Below are positions 17,487 to 26,823 of a stretch of 64,000 nt of DNA, piece after piece. Source of the DNA: an uncultured Chthoniobacterales bacterium (lineage in GTDB: Bacteria; Verrucomicrobiota; Verrucomicrobiia; Chthoniobacterales; UBA10450); the NCBI GenBank assembly GCA_902805675.1, contig CADCTA010000077.1:1-64000 (forward strand). The letters run 5' to 3'. Position numbers and translations under genes: made by a program. The notes under the pieces are model-generated. The model saw nothing but the letters and a program-made list of their open reading frames with translations, was not told where the DNA came from and did not search any database. Positions within the stretch are counted from its first letter, which is position 1. Each line of letters opens with the position of its first letter.

Positions 17487-17939
17487 TTAGGCGGTCGCGT
17501 TCTGGCGCACCGCCTCGAACAACACAATCGCGACCGCGGTCGCGAGATTCAGGCTGCGCGTGCCGTGCATTGGGATCTTGAGCAGCCGCGACGCGTTTGC
17601 GTTCAGCAGAGGCTCGGGCAGTCCTTTCGTCTCGCGACCGAACACCAGGAAATCGCCGGGCCGGAACGCTTCGGCGTAGTAGGCGCGCGTCGTCTTCGTC
17701 GTGAGGAAGAAATAGCGCGCCTCCAATGGCTGGGCCGCCTGCAAATCGGCCAACGATTCCCATAGCCGCACGTCGACCTCTCTCCAGTAATCGAGGCCGG
17801 CGCGCTGCAGCTGTCTGTCATCGATGTCGAACCCGAGCGGCTGGACGAGGTGCAACGTTGAACGCGTGGCGAGACAGAGCCGGCCGATGTTGCCCGTGTT
17901 CGGCGGAATCTCAGGCTCGACGAGGACAACGTTGAACAT
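17487..17939 (-). CDS. trmL: tRNA (cytidine/uridine-2'-O-)-methyltransferase TrmL
   Basis: 150 residues, the usual length for this minimal SPOUT enzyme. It starts MFNVVLVEPEIPPNTGNIGR, with the N-x-GN-xx-R signature, and has LVFGRETKGLPE and SLNLATAVAIVLFEA, which form the trefoil-knot SAM site. TrmL methylates the ribose at wobble position 34 of certain tRNA-Leu species. A GAGGAG sits almost against the ATG, which is closer than usual. It lies 30 bases beyond the end of the transaldolase gene in the same direction. Confidence 0.93.
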   Translation of the reverse strand: MFNVVLVEPEIPPNTGNIGRLCLATRSTLHLVQPLGFDIDDRQLQRAGLDYWREVDVRLWESLADLQAAQPLEARYFFLTTKTTRAYYAEAFRPGDFLVFGRETKGLPEPLLNANASRLLKIPMHGTRSLNLATAVAIVLFEAVRQNATA

Positions 17940-17969
17940 GCCTCCTCGCGCTTCGCGCCAGCGATGCGC

Positions 17970-18971
17970 CTACGGCTTGATCTTCGCCGCGACGTACTTC
18001 TCCAGCTTCACGATGTCGGCGGCAAACTTCCGAATGCCTTCGGCCGTTTTCTCGGTCGCCATCGCGTCATCGTTCAGCAGATAGCGGAAGGTCTTTTCGT
18101 CGAGCTGCAACCGCTTCACACCCGCGTCCTTCGCCCCATCGGGCGATAGCTTGCGCTCAATCGAGTCGTGCGAGTTCGCCAGCTCGCCCATGAGCTCCGG
18201 GCTGATCGTGAGAAGATCACACCCGGCGAGCTCTACAATTTGCCCAACATTCCGGAAGCTCGCGCCCATCACTTCAGTCTCGTAGCCGAACTTCTTGTAG
18301 TACGTGTAGACCTCCTGCACGGAATGCACGCCGGGATCTTCCGCGCCTACGTAGTCGCGTTTGTTCGCGGCCTTGAACCAGTCGTAGATGCGGCCCACAA
18401 AAGGCGAGATCAGCTGCACCTTCGCTTCTGCGCAACGCACCGCCTGTACGAGCGAGAACAGCAACGTGAGATTGCATTTGATGCCCTCCTTCTGGAGCTG
18501 CTCAGCCGCCGCGATGCCTTCCCACGTCGAGGCGATTTTGATCAACACGCGCTCGCGATCGACCCCTTTCGCCGCGTAGAGCGCGATCAACTGCCGCGCC
18601 TTGTCGATCGTGCCCTGCACGTCAAATGACAATCGCGCGTCCGTCTCGGTCGAAACGCGCCCTGGCACGATGTGCAGGATCTGCGTCCCGAATGAGACGA
18701 GCAGATGATCGATCGCGTCCTCGATCTGCGCCGCGCCGGTCAGGCCGGAATGCTTGCGATCTTCCAGCACGGCTTCCAGGAGGTGGCCGTACTGCTCCTT
18801 CTGCGCAGCGGCCAAGATCAGGCTCGGATTGGTCGTTGCATCTTGCGGCTTGAAGTCGCGGATTGTCTCGAAGTCGCCAGTGTCAGCGACGACTTTCGTG
18901 AACCGCTTGAGTTGCTCTAGTTGGCTAAGCTTCGTGCCGGTTTCCTGCTCTTCGACTGCGATCGTGCTCAT
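17970..18971 (-). CDS. tal: transaldolase
   Basis: 333 residues. Transfers a dihydroxyacetone unit between sugar phosphates in the non-oxidative pentose phosphate pathway. [10 protein letters not shown] (from D44) and the Schiff-base lysine K145 in [11 protein letters not shown] are present, with [14 protein letters not shown] and LISPFVGRI; these match the classical TalB group rather than the short type. The ATG at 18971 has GGAGG four bases upstream. Divergent from the CDP-alcohol phosphatidyltransferase gene, with 132 bases between the two starts. Confidence 0.96.
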   Translation of the reverse strand: MSTIAVEEQETGTKLSQLEQLKRFTKVVADTGDFETIRDFKPQDATTNPSLILAAAQKEQYGHLLEAVLEDRKHSGLTGAAQIEDAIDHLLVSFGTQILHIVPGRVSTETDARLSFDVQGTIDKARQLIALYAAKGVDRERVLIKIASTWEGIAAAEQLQKEGIKCNLTLLFSLVQAVRCAEAKVQLISPFVGRIYDWFKAANKRDYVGAEDPGVHSVQEVYTYYKKFGYETEVMGASFRNVGQIVELAGCDLLTISPELMGELANSHDSIERKLSPDGAKDAGVKRLQLDEKTFRYLLNDDAMATEKTAEGIRKFAADIVKLEKYVAAKIKP

Positions 18972-19103
18972 AGTGCCTCCAAAACTGCTAAACGCGTGGG
19001 CGTCCGATTGCCGAGAGCGTACGCCAGCGCGCCTGATCGACAACGCGAAACTCGACCACGCCGTGCAACGACCGCCCGCTGTAGTGTAAAGCTCGCCTGC
19101 CGC

Positions 19104-20387
19104 ATGACCGATCCAGCCGCCCCTCAAGTTATCATCGTCGCCGAGCCGGAGCAGGCGCTCGTCGAACTCTGCGGAATCTCCCTGCTTGAACGGCAGCTGC
19201 GGATTCTTCAGCGACTCAGCGTCTCGCACGCAACGATCGTCTCCGCATCGCCCGACGCGATTCGCCAGCACCTCGAGCCACCGTCATGGGCGCGTGCCGG
19301 TCTGGCGGTGCGAGTGCTGGACGCGGCCGACCGCGTGGTCACCGCTGACGACATTCGTACGCTCTGTCCGCCCGGTGAGTCGCAGATACTCGTGATCGAC
19401 GGCGGCACGTACTTTGATGCGCGCCTGCTCGCCAAGTTGCTGCGGCACGAGCGAGCGGCATTGCTGGTCGATTCTGCACCGCCCGCATACCTGCAGCCGC
19501 TCACGAAGAATGCTGCGCGAGTTGCGCACAATTGGATTTGTGGCGCCGCCGCGTTGCCAGCCTCGTTGCTGCCGGACGGCAAGAAACTTCGCGCGGTCTT
19601 CGAGCGCTTGGGCGAAAGCGGCGCGGTCGATCTGATCGACGCCGACGCGCAGCCGACCTACCTGCCCGATATGCGGCGCAATACCAGGCCATTCTGGTTC
19701 CCTGCGCCGCGACCGGAGCATGAAAAGCTCGCTGAACACCTTCTGCTGGATGCGGCGCAGAACGGCACGCTCGACCTCCCTGCCATCGCGCACGCACCTT
19801 TCGAAACCGGGATCATCCGTCGACTCTGCCGCACGCGCATCACGCCGATGCAGATCACGCTCTTCACTGCTGCCGTCTCCTCGGTCGTCACCGTGCTCTT
19901 CGCATCAGGTTACCTGCTCGCAGGCGTCTGGCTGGCGTTGATCGTCGGCGTGCTCGACGGCCTCGATGGCAAACAGGCGCGCGTCAAAGTCGAGACAACA
20001 GAGCTGGGCAAACGCGAGCACGTGCTCGATTACGTGCTTGAGCTCTCGTGGTGGATCGCCCTCGCGTACCACTTTGCCAGCACTGGCGCGCTGCCGCACG
20101 CATACGCGCTGGCGTTGCTGCTCGTCGGCAGTGATCTCGTGGATCGATACGCCAAGCGCATCGCAAAACAGCACACCGGCCGCAATCTTGACGATGTTGC
20201 GCCGGTCGATCGCTTCGTGCGCCTGATCGGCGGACGACGCAACATCTACATCTGGATGTTCGCGATCGGTTTAGCCGCGGGCGCTGCCGACAAGGCTTTC
20301 GCGTTCTTCTGCTACTGGGGCGCCGGCACTGCCGCCGTTCACATGCTGCGTGCCTTCTGGATTGCTCGGCAGCGACGTGCCGTTTGA
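19104..20387 (+). CDS. two-domain CDP-alcohol phosphatidyltransferase with degenerate nucleotidyltransferase-like N-terminus
   Basis: 427 residues. The N-terminal ~230 look like a sugar-nucleotidyltransferase fold ([20 protein letters not shown], later [11 protein letters not shown]), but the GxGxR/K nucleotide-binding signature expected after the first strand is missing. The C-terminal ~190 residues hold several membrane segments and the CDP-alcohol phosphatidyltransferase motif. DGLDGKQAR (about 285-293) supplies D-xx-DG-xx-AR, but the following G-xxx-D-xxx-D is replaced by [12 protein letters not shown], with H at the third Asp position. The family joins an alcohol to CDP-diacylglycerol or a CDP-alcohol to a lipid. 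The layout resembles fused inositol-phosphate cytidylyltransferase/synthase proteins. The product is unknown. Confidence 0.75.
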   Translation: MTDPAAPQVIIVAEPEQALVELCGISLLERQLRILQRLSVSHATIVSASPDAIRQHLEPPSWARAGLAVRVLDAADRVVTADDIRTLCPPGESQILVIDGGTYFDARLLAKLLRHERAALLVDSAPPAYLQPLTKNAARVAHNWICGAAALPASLLPDGKKLRAVFERLGESGAVDLIDADAQPTYLPDMRRNTRPFWFPAPRPEHEKLAEHLLLDAAQNGTLDLPAIAHAPFETGIIRRLCRTRITPMQITLFTAAVSSVVTVLFASGYLLAGVWLALIVGVLDGLDGKQARVKVETTELGKREHVLDYVLELSWWIALAYHFASTGALPHAYALALLLVGSDLVDRYAKRIAKQHTGRNLDDVAPVDRFVRLIGGRRNIYIWMFAIGLAAGAADKAFAFFCYWGAGTAAVHMLRAFWIARQRRAV

Positions 20388-21407
20388 CGACATCGCGTGG
20401 CGGAGCAACGCGGGCACCCGCTTGGCGCGCGCCACGATTTCACGGCCGACGACCTTCGCTGGATTGTCCACGAGCAGCGACGTGCTCACTGCGCAATACA
20501 CCCCGCAGCCCGCCTGGCAGGGCTTCTTGCGGTAGTTCGCGAAGAGGTCATCCAGCGTGATGTCCATGATGTGCTTCTCGGTTTTCACCATGCTGCACTC
20601 CCAAAATTTCCCCTGCGCCGAAACGAAGAACAGCTTGTAGCCCGCCATGCAGGTCCACTCCGTCGGCTTGCCGTTCAGCAGGCTCAGCTGGTAATCGAGC
20701 ACCGCTTCGTTGGTGTGGATCTTCTCGCCGTTCTGCTTCCGCTGAATCATCCACTCGATGAAATTCTTCAGCGCCTCGGGTGAGCCACGCTGCACGCGGT
20801 AGAAGCTCGTCGGATCGGCGTGCACGAGCCGCACTTCTGTCGGAATGCCGCGGGCCAGCCCGGTCTCCAGCACCGCGGTCGACTCCGGCAGCGTGTCCTG
20901 GCAGAGCACGCCAGTGATGTGCAGGCTGACCTTCGAGTCTTTGAAGTAGTCGAGCTTCGGCAGGATCGTCTTGAACGTCTTCTTCGTGATCGGGCTCGGC
21001 GTCATGCGATCGACGCTGATCTGCATCACCTGCAACCCCGCATCTTCGAGGTCCTGGAGGCGTTTGCGCGTGAGGAGAAAACCGTTCGTCGTCAGGCTCG
21101 TCGCGAAACCGAGCTCACGGCAATAGCGCACCAGCTCGACGATGTCGGGATGCGTCAACGGCTCGCCACCGACGAGCGCGATCCGCATCGTGCCGAGCTC
21201 GCGGATCTTGTAAGCCCACTTTTTGAGATCGCTGATGCTCGGGTGCGGCTGGCTGTTGTCGTACTCCGTGCAATAGCTGCAATCTAGGTTGCAGCGATCC
21301 GTCACGTAGAGGCTGCACTGGAGCGGCTTGCGATCGTAGAGACGCTTCGCCGATTCGAGCACGTTATAGCCGGAGAACTCGCGGCTGATGTTTTGGAGAA
21401 GCTTCAT
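20271..21407 (-). CDS. radical SAM protein with C-terminal cysteine-rich (SPASM-like) region
   Basis: 378 residues. The radical SAM cluster is C39, C43 and C46 (RCNLDCSYC), followed by ALVGGEPLTHPD, the GGE motif that holds SAM. The C-terminal part has further cysteines (WTCMAGYKLFF, WECSMV, CQAGCGVYC), arranged like an auxiliary Fe-S region. Such enzymes often modify peptides, sugars or lipids. The last ~39 codons overlap the end of the convergent CDP-alcohol phosphatidyltransferase gene by 117 bases; the tail (after about 340) is low-complexity. It lies 25 bases beyond an aldo-keto reductase gene in the same direction. The substrate is unknown. Confidence 0.85.
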   Translation of the reverse strand: MKLLQNISREFSGYNVLESAKRLYDRKPLQCSLYVTDRCNLDCSYCTEYDNSQPHPSISDLKKWAYKIRELGTMRIALVGGEPLTHPDIVELVRYCRELGFATSLTTNGFLLTRKRLQDLEDAGLQVMQISVDRMTPSPITKKTFKTILPKLDYFKDSKVSLHITGVLCQDTLPESTAVLETGLARGIPTEVRLVHADPTSFYRVQRGSPEALKNFIEWMIQRKQNGEKIHTNEAVLDYQLSLLNGKPTEWTCMAGYKLFFVSAQGKFWECSMVKTEKHIMDITLDDLFANYRKKPCQAGCGVYCAVSTSLLVDNPAKVVGREIVARAKRVPALLRHAMSSNGTSLPSNPEGTQHVNGGSAGAPVAEERESLVGSARG

Positions 21408-21432
21408 TCTGGAGGCGCAGCGCCGCCGGGCG

Positions 21433-22521
21433 CTAGGAGCCGTCGGCGGGTCGTGATCCCTGCAGGATCGTGTCGATGCGGCGCAATTCTTCGTCGCTGA
21501 ACGTGAGATTGTCCAGTGCTCTCGCGTTTTCGTCGATCTGCTCAATGCTCGACGCGCCGACGAGCGCGCTCGTCACCTCCGGCTTACGCAACACCCACGC
21601 GAGCGCCAGTTGCGGCAACGTCTGGCCGCGATCTTTCGCGATATCGTTCAGTCTGCGAATCTTCTCGCGCATCTCGGGCGTGAGCGCCTCCTTCTGCGCC
21701 GGGCTCCAGCTTTTTGCCGCGCGCGAGTCTTCGGGCACTCCATCGAGGTACTTCGTGCTCAGGAGACCCTGCGCGAGCGGCGAAAACGCCACCACACCCA
21801 CTCCGCTTTCGCGTGCGACGGGCAGCACATCCTCTTCGATCCCCCGGCGCAACATGCTGTAGCCGACCTGCTCTACCACGATCGGCTCGAGCTTCAGCTC
21901 ACCCGCGATCTTCACTGCTTCGGCAAGCCGCTCGCCCGAGTAGTTGCTCAGCCCGACATACAGCGCCTTCCCCTGCCGCACGATGTGGCTCAGCGCGCCG
22001 ATCGTCTCCTCGACCGGCGTGCGTCGATCCATCCGGTGCGAGTAGAAGATGTCGACATAATCGAGCTCGAGCCGTTGCAGCGACTGGTCGATGTTCGCCA
22101 GCAAAGCCTTGCGCGAACTCCCCTCCCCGTACGGTCCGTCCCACATCGGCATTCCGGCTTTCGTGGCGACCACGATCTCCTCGCGCGGCATCTCGCGCAG
22201 CGCACGTCCGACGATCGTCTCCGCTCGCCCCGGCGGGGTGCCGTAGACGTTCGCGAGATCGAAGTGCGTGATCCCAAGATTGAACGCGCGAAAGATGCAG
22301 CCCCGCGCCTGCTCGTGACCGACGTAGCCGCCGAAAGTCTCCCACGCGCCTAACGAAAGCGCCGGCAGCTGCAATCCGGAGTGGCCGCAGCGCCGGAACG
22401 GCATCGTCCCGTAGCGCGCCGGGTCCGCGGTGAATTGATGCGGGCTGAGGCGGTCGCGCTGGAGCGACTTCGGCGCGATCGGTTTCGCGCCGATGGGCGT
22501 GCGGCGGGTGATTTCAGCCAT
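21433..22521 (-). CDS. aldo/keto reductase
   Basis: 362 residues. NADPH-dependent (beta/alpha)8 barrel oxidoreductase. The catalytic tetrad is visible: Asp and Tyr in HFDLANVYGTPPG, Lys in VVATKAGMP and His in FYSHRMDRR. The cofactor region is ALVGASSIEQI. The closest layout is the YghZ/Kv-beta-like group (MWDGPYGEGSSRK), which reduces small aldehydes such as glyceraldehyde-3-phosphate. An N-terminal extension of about 40 residues precedes the barrel. It is the middle gene of a leftward trio with the aminotransferase upstream and the radical SAM gene downstream. Confidence 0.9.
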   Translation of the reverse strand: MAEITRRTPIGAKPIAPKSLQRDRLSPHQFTADPARYGTMPFRRCGHSGLQLPALSLGAWETFGGYVGHEQARGCIFRAFNLGITHFDLANVYGTPPGRAETIVGRALREMPREEIVVATKAGMPMWDGPYGEGSSRKALLANIDQSLQRLELDYVDIFYSHRMDRRTPVEETIGALSHIVRQGKALYVGLSNYSGERLAEAVKIAGELKLEPIVVEQVGYSMLRRGIEEDVLPVARESGVGVVAFSPLAQGLLSTKYLDGVPEDSRAAKSWSPAQKEALTPEMREKIRRLNDIAKDRGQTLPQLALAWVLRKPEVTSALVGASSIEQIDENARALDNLTFSDEELRRIDTILQGSRPADGS

Positions 22522-22579
22522 GAGCGGAGGTCAGCGAATGGAGCGTGTGCAGCGATTAACGCTGATGCTTTGGTGTCCT

Positions 22580-22670
22580 GTCATTCCGACGGAAGCGAAG
22601 CGCAGTGGAGGAATCCCGTGGCAGACCGAAAAGTGCGGCCACGGGATGTCTCGACTTCGCTCGACATGAC
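22580..22670. repeat. family-B 91-bp palindromic repeat (copy 1)
   Basis: Runs from gtcattccgacggaagcg to tcgcttcgctcgacatgac-type ends with a central gaatcccgtggc / gccacggga pair, so most of the element folds on itself. It fills the gap between the aminotransferase gene and the aldo-keto reductase gene, inside a likely operon. The same 91-base unit occurs at 28309, 29402, 36201 and (92 bases) 41444. Confidence 0.85.
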
Positions 22671-22686
22671 CGCGTTGGCGGCGCAA

Positions 22687-24105
22687 TCACACCGATGCAG
22701 TGACCGGCTTCGCGGGCGCCTTGTTCGACGTCAGCGCGGCGCGCACAAAGTTTTGCCCGATCTCCCACATCGGTCCGGGGAACTTCCGGCATTCCGTCAG
22801 CACGTCGTCGAACGCAGTGACGAAGCGGTCGATCTCACGCTCGCCGATGATGAGCGGCGGCAGGATCTTCACCACGTCCATCGCGTGCCCCGCGACCTGC
22901 GTAAGGATGCGATGCTTACTCAGCATCTGCGTCACAACCATCTGCGCGAAGAGCACCTTGTCGACCTTGTGCAGGAGCTTCCACCCCATCTTGAGCTTCA
23001 GCTCGGACGGCTCCTGAAACTCGATCGCGATGATCAGCCCCTTCCCGCGAACTTCCTTGATGAACGAATGCTTGGCGCGCAATCCGTCGATGCGCTGCAT
23101 GAGCAGCTCGCCCATGCGGGCGGCGTTCTCTACGAGCTTCTCGTTATCGAGCACCTCGAGCGACGCGAGACCGCAGGCCATGGCGAGATTGTTCCGGCCG
23201 AACGTGGTCGAATGCACCACGCAGCGATCCATGCGGCTGAACGTCTTCTGGTAAACGGAGCGACGAGCGACGATGGCACCGCAAGGCACGTAGCCGCCGC
23301 TCAATGACTTGGCGAGCGTGATGATATCCGGCTCGAGGTTCCAGTGCTGAAAGCCGAACATCTTGCCGGTGCGGCCGAGACCGGTCTGGATTTCGTCGGA
23401 GATCAGCAACGTGCCGTGCTTGCGGCAAAGCTCCTGCGCGCGCACGAAGTAATCGCCCTTCGGTGACTTGCAGCCTTTCCCCTGCACCGGCTCGATCACG
23501 AACGCAGCGACATCCCGCTTCGCGAGCTCGTGCTCAAGCGCGGAGATATCATCGAGCGCAACACGTGTATCGAAGCCCGGCATCAATTCGCCGAAGCCTT
23601 CGGTAAAGCTCTCGCAACCCATGAGCGACAACGACCCAAGGCTCAGGCCGTGGAACGCGCTCTCGAGCGAAATCACGCGCTTCCGCCCGGTCGCGGCGCG
23701 CGCGAATTTCAGCGCGCCTTCCATCGCCTCCGTCCCGGAGTTGCAGAAGAACACCGCATCGAGATGCGGCGGCGTGCGCTTCGTCACCGCCTCAGCGAGC
23801 AAACCGCTCAAGAGCGAGCAATCCATCTGCACCATGTTCGGCAGATCGAGCTCGAGCACGTCGCGGATCGCCCTCTGCACGGCGGGGTGGTTGCGGCCAA
23901 TGTTGAAGACGCTGTAGCCGCTGAGGAAATCGAGGTAATCCCGATTATCCATGTCGTAGAGATAAGCGCCCTCCGCCCGCGCGTAGACCTTGTCGAAACC
24001 GATCACGCGCTGCGCCGCGACGAGCGTGCGATTCAGGTGCCGCTCATGCAGCTGGTAGTTCTCGCCCAGCCGGCCGGCGATGATCTCCTTCAGGTCAAAA
24101 GCCAT
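22687..24105 (-). CDS. class III PLP-dependent aminotransferase
   Basis: 472 residues from the ATG at 24105. Class III signatures are intact: NSGTEAMEGALKFAR, the LISDEIQTGLGRTG segment with the PLP-pairing Asp, and the lysine in ITLAKSLSGGYVPCG. Such enzymes move an amino group from an omega-amine or amino acid to a ketone or aldehyde. The specificity cannot be fixed between acetylornithine, GABA and other omega-amine types. Followed in the same direction by an aldo-keto reductase and a radical SAM gene, which suggests a pathway making an amino-modified small molecule or headgroup rather than arginine synthesis; that is inference. Confidence 0.88.
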   Translation of the reverse strand: MAFDLKEIIAGRLGENYQLHERHLNRTLVAAQRVIGFDKVYARAEGAYLYDMDNRDYLDFLSGYSVFNIGRNHPAVQRAIRDVLELDLPNMVQMDCSLLSGLLAEAVTKRTPPHLDAVFFCNSGTEAMEGALKFARAATGRKRVISLESAFHGLSLGSLSLMGCESFTEGFGELMPGFDTRVALDDISALEHELAKRDVAAFVIEPVQGKGCKSPKGDYFVRAQELCRKHGTLLISDEIQTGLGRTGKMFGFQHWNLEPDIITLAKSLSGGYVPCGAIVARRSVYQKTFSRMDRCVVHSTTFGRNNLAMACGLASLEVLDNEKLVENAARMGELLMQRIDGLRAKHSFIKEVRGKGLIIAIEFQEPSELKLKMGWKLLHKVDKVLFAQMVVTQMLSKHRILTQVAGHAMDVVKILPPLIIGEREIDRFVTAFDDVLTECRKFPGPMWEIGQNFVRAALTSNKAPAKPVTASV

Positions 24106-24187
24106 GGTGAGGGTGTATGCGATTTGCCTCTTGAACGCAACCGCACCAACAGCGCGGTAGCGGCACAATGGTACACACCACAAATCG

Positions 24188-24353
24188 CGGTCATCCTGAG
24201 CCGCGTAGACGGCGAAGGACCTCGCGCCCGCAGTCCGCGTCTTTGCCTGCCACCTTGCTCTGACACGTCCCGGACCGCTGCTCCGCCAGCCGGTCAGCAT
24301 GATCAAACGTGCCGGCGCGAGGTCCTTCGCCGTCTACGCGGCTCAGGATGACC
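24188..24353. repeat. family-A palindromic repeat, both arms present
   Basis: Left arm cggtcatcctgagccgcg at 24188 is matched by an inverted arm ending cggctcaggatgaccg at 24353. The arms are about 41 bases and nearly perfect, with about 84 bases between them. The element takes up half of the 323 bases between the divergent aminotransferase and purL genes; I see no gene in the remainder, which must hold their promoters. Confidence 0.85.
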
Positions 24354-24428
24354 GATGATCGCGATGGGAACCTTCGGAGGTCTTTCGCGAGTTGAGCGCG
24401 AACTCGCATCCGCTAACGTGCGCATCAG

Positions 24429-26750
24429 ATGCCCACCCTTTCCGAGCCCGCCATCACTCCCGAGGTCGTCGCCAAACATGGGCTCACGCCGGACGAGTTC
24501 GAGCGCATCAGGAAGATCCTCGGCCGGGAGCCGAACTTCACCGAACTCGGCATCTTCTCCGTGATGTGGAGCGAGCACTGCTCGTACAAAAACTCGCGCC
24601 GCGAGCTGAAGAAATTTCCCACCACCGGCCCGAACATCCTCGTCAAAGCTGGCGAAGAAAACGCGGGCGTCGTCGACATCGGCGACGGCTGGGCCGTGGC
24701 CTTCAAGATCGAGAGTCACAATCACCCCAGTGCGATCGAGCCGTTCCAAGGCGCGGCGACCGGCGTCGGTGGAATCATCCGCGACATCTTCACGATGGGC
24801 GCGCGTCCGGAGTTCCTGCTCAATTCGCTGCGCTTCGGCCCGATCACCGCACCGGTAGGGCGAGACTCCGTCGAGCCTGAGAGCGGCGCACAATCCAGGC
24901 TCGACGGAGTCTCGCCCCACCGCTCTGCTGAGCGCGAGGCGCAGATCAAACACAACCGACGCCTGTTCGCCGGCGTCGTGTCGGGCATTTCGCACTACGG
25001 CAACTGCATCGGCGTGCCGACCATCGGCGGCGAGGTCTACTTCGACGAGACCTACGAGGGCAACCCGCTCGTGAATGTCTTTTGCCTCGGGGTTCTGCGG
25101 CACGAGCAAGTGGCGCGCGGCGCCGCGAGCGGAGTCGGTAATCCGGTTTTCTATGTCGGCGCGGAGACAGGCCGCGATGGGCTCGCAGGCGCTGCGTTCG
25201 CCTCTCGCGAACTAACTGAAGAGTCGAAGGAAGACCGTCCCGCCGTGCAGGTGGGCGATCCATTCAAGGAGAAGCTGCTGCTCGAGGCTTGCCTCGAACT
25301 ACTCGCCACCGACGCCGTCGCCGGCATCCAGGACATGGGCGCTGCCGGCCTCACCTGCTCCACCTGCGAGACCGCCAGCCGCGGCGGCACCGGTGTCGAG
25401 ATCGACCTCGCGAAAGTGCCGAAACGCGAGACCGGCATGACGCCATACGAAACGCTGCTAAGCGAATCTCAGGAGCGCATGCTGATCATCGCCAAGCGCG
25501 GGCAGGAGCAAGTCGTCCTCGATATTTTCGACAAGTGGGACGTGCCCTGCGCAGAGATCGGCCGGGTCACCGATGACGGCATGATGCGCGTGCGAAACAA
25601 CGGCAACGTGGCCGCCGAAATCCCAGCAAAGCCATTGGCGGATGAGGCGCCGCTCTACACGCGCGAATTCGAAGCTCCCGAGCCGACGCCGACGCTCGAT
25701 CTCGAGACCGTGCCGGAGATCGACAATCATTCTGCGCTGCGGCAGTTGCTCGCCGACCCGTCGATCGCATCGAAGAACTGGGTCTACCGCCAATACGATC
25801 ACATGGTGCGGACAGGCACAGTCGTCCGGCCCGGCTCCGACGCCGCTGTCTTCCACGTGCGCGCAGCCGACAAGTTCCTCGCCGCCACAAGCGATTGCAA
25901 TTCGCTCTACTGCCGGCTCGATCCACGCGAAGGCGGCCGCATTGCCGTCGCCGAAGCCGCTCGCAATCTCGCGTGTTCGGGCGCGGTACCGCTCGCAGTC
26001 ACTGACAACCTGAACTTCGGAAACCCCTACAAGCCGGCCAACTTCTGGCAGCTGCGCGAGTGCGTCGAAGGCCTGGCGGAAGCTTGTCGGGAATTCGCCA
26101 CGCCTGTGATTGGCGGAAACGTCTCTCTCTATAATGAGAGCCCTGCCGGTGTCGTCGATCCGACGCCGACCGTGGCGATGGTTGGCCTGATCAGCGATGA
26201 GCGACATATCACCACCCAGTTCTTCAAGAACGCAGGTGATGTGATCATCCTCATCGGTGGAGCCGGCGATGAGCTTGGCGCGTCGCACTACATGAAGGTC
26301 TGCCACGGACGCAAAGAAGGGTTGCCGCCGCGCCTGAGCTATGAGCGCGAGATCGCTGTGCACCACGCGCTGCGCTCCCTCATCCACGGCGGCCTCGTGG
26401 AGAGCGCCCACGATTGCTCGGAAGGCGGGCTCGCGGTCGCGCTGGCAGAAGCGTGTTTCAATCCAGAGCAGCGTCTCGGCGCTGACATTACCTTGGACGC
26501 GGGCGAGTTGCGCACCGATGTCGCCTTGTTCAACGAATCGCAGTCGCGCGTCATCGTTTCCGTCTCGCCGGTAAACGCACAGCGAGCGCTGGATCAGCTC
26601 GCATCAGCAGGCGTTTCGGCCAGCCAAATCGGCAGCGTCGGAGGCGACAAGCTTTCGATCGCGACCGGATCTGCAACGCTCGCCTGGAGCCTGACGCAGC
26701 TGTTCGACGATTGGTATTCTTCCATCGCGCGCGCGGTCTCTGCCGGTTAA
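24429..26750 (+). CDS. purL: phosphoribosylformylglycinamidine synthase subunit PurL, with an in-frame repeat insertion
   Basis: 773 residues; small-type PurL is usually near 740. It converts FGAR to FGAM using ATP and ammonia supplied by PurQ, with PurS as partner; neither partner gene is in the window. Conserved segments include [64 protein letters not shown] and [12 protein letters not shown]. Between [10 protein letters not shown] and [10 protein letters not shown], where homologues have a short loop, an extra stretch (residues about 142-164, [19 protein letters not shown]..) is encoded by a palindromic repeat. The frame remains open, so the protein is probably functional. First gene of a rightward purL-purF-purM group. 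Confidence 0.95.
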   Translation: MPTLSEPAITPEVVAKHGLTPDEFERIRKILGREPNFTELGIFSVMWSEHCSYKNSRRELKKFPTTGPNILVKAGEENAGVVDIGDGWAVAFKIESHNHPSAIEPFQGAATGVGGIIRDIFTMGARPEFLLNSLRFGPITAPVGRDSVEPESGAQSRLDGVSPHRSAEREAQIKHNRRLFAGVVSGISHYGNCIGVPTIGGEVYFDETYEGNPLVNVFCLGVLRHEQVARGAASGVGNPVFYVGAETGRDGLAGAAFASRELTEESKEDRPAVQVGDPFKEKLLLEACLELLATDAVAGIQDMGAAGLTCSTCETASRGGTGVEIDLAKVPKRETGMTPYETLLSESQERMLIIAKRGQEQVVLDIFDKWDVPCAEIGRVTDDGMMRVRNNGNVAAEIPAKPLADEAPLYTREFEAPEPTPTLDLETVPEIDNHSALRQLLADPSIASKNWVYRQYDHMVRTGTVVRPGSDAAVFHVRAADKFLAATSDCNSLYCRLDPREGGRIAVAEAARNLACSGAVPLAVTDNLNFGNPYKPANFWQLRECVEGLAEACREFATPVIGGNVSLYNESPAGVVDPTPTVAMVGLISDERHITTQFFKNAGDVIILIGGAGDELGASHYMKVCHGRKEGLPPRLSYEREIAVHHALRSLIHGGLVESAHDCSEGGLAVALAEACFNPEQRLGADITLDAGELRTDVALFNESQSRVIVSVSPVNAQRALDQLASAGVSASQIGSVGGDKLSIATGSATLAWSLTQLFDDWYSSIARAVSAG
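24854..24921. repeat. palindromic repeat inserted in frame within purL
   Basis: Arm 24854-24878 (ggtagggcgagactccgtcg then agcct) and arm 24897-24921 are 25-base inverted repeats with a single mismatch and an 18-base spacer. The 68-base element lies in a coding frame and translates to the extra loop of PurL. A possible half-copy of one arm (agtctcgccccacc) is in the gap between sucA and sucB near 42913. Confidence 0.85.
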
Positions 26751-26823
26751 GTCACAGCCTGTTTGAACCTGCGCCTTTTTCGTGGATGCTGCGCTTGTGG
26801 TGCATCGTGAGCCGGCACCCAAG

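Noticed and set aside
24188-24353. Family-A inverted arms considered as insertion-sequence ends
   Set aside because: The 84 bases between the arms cannot encode a transposase; no transposase is found in the window.
24303-25109. Minus-strand frame across the start of purL
   Set aside because: It is antisense to conserved PurL; the only familiar-looking stretch is the palindromic repeat, which reads similarly on both strands.
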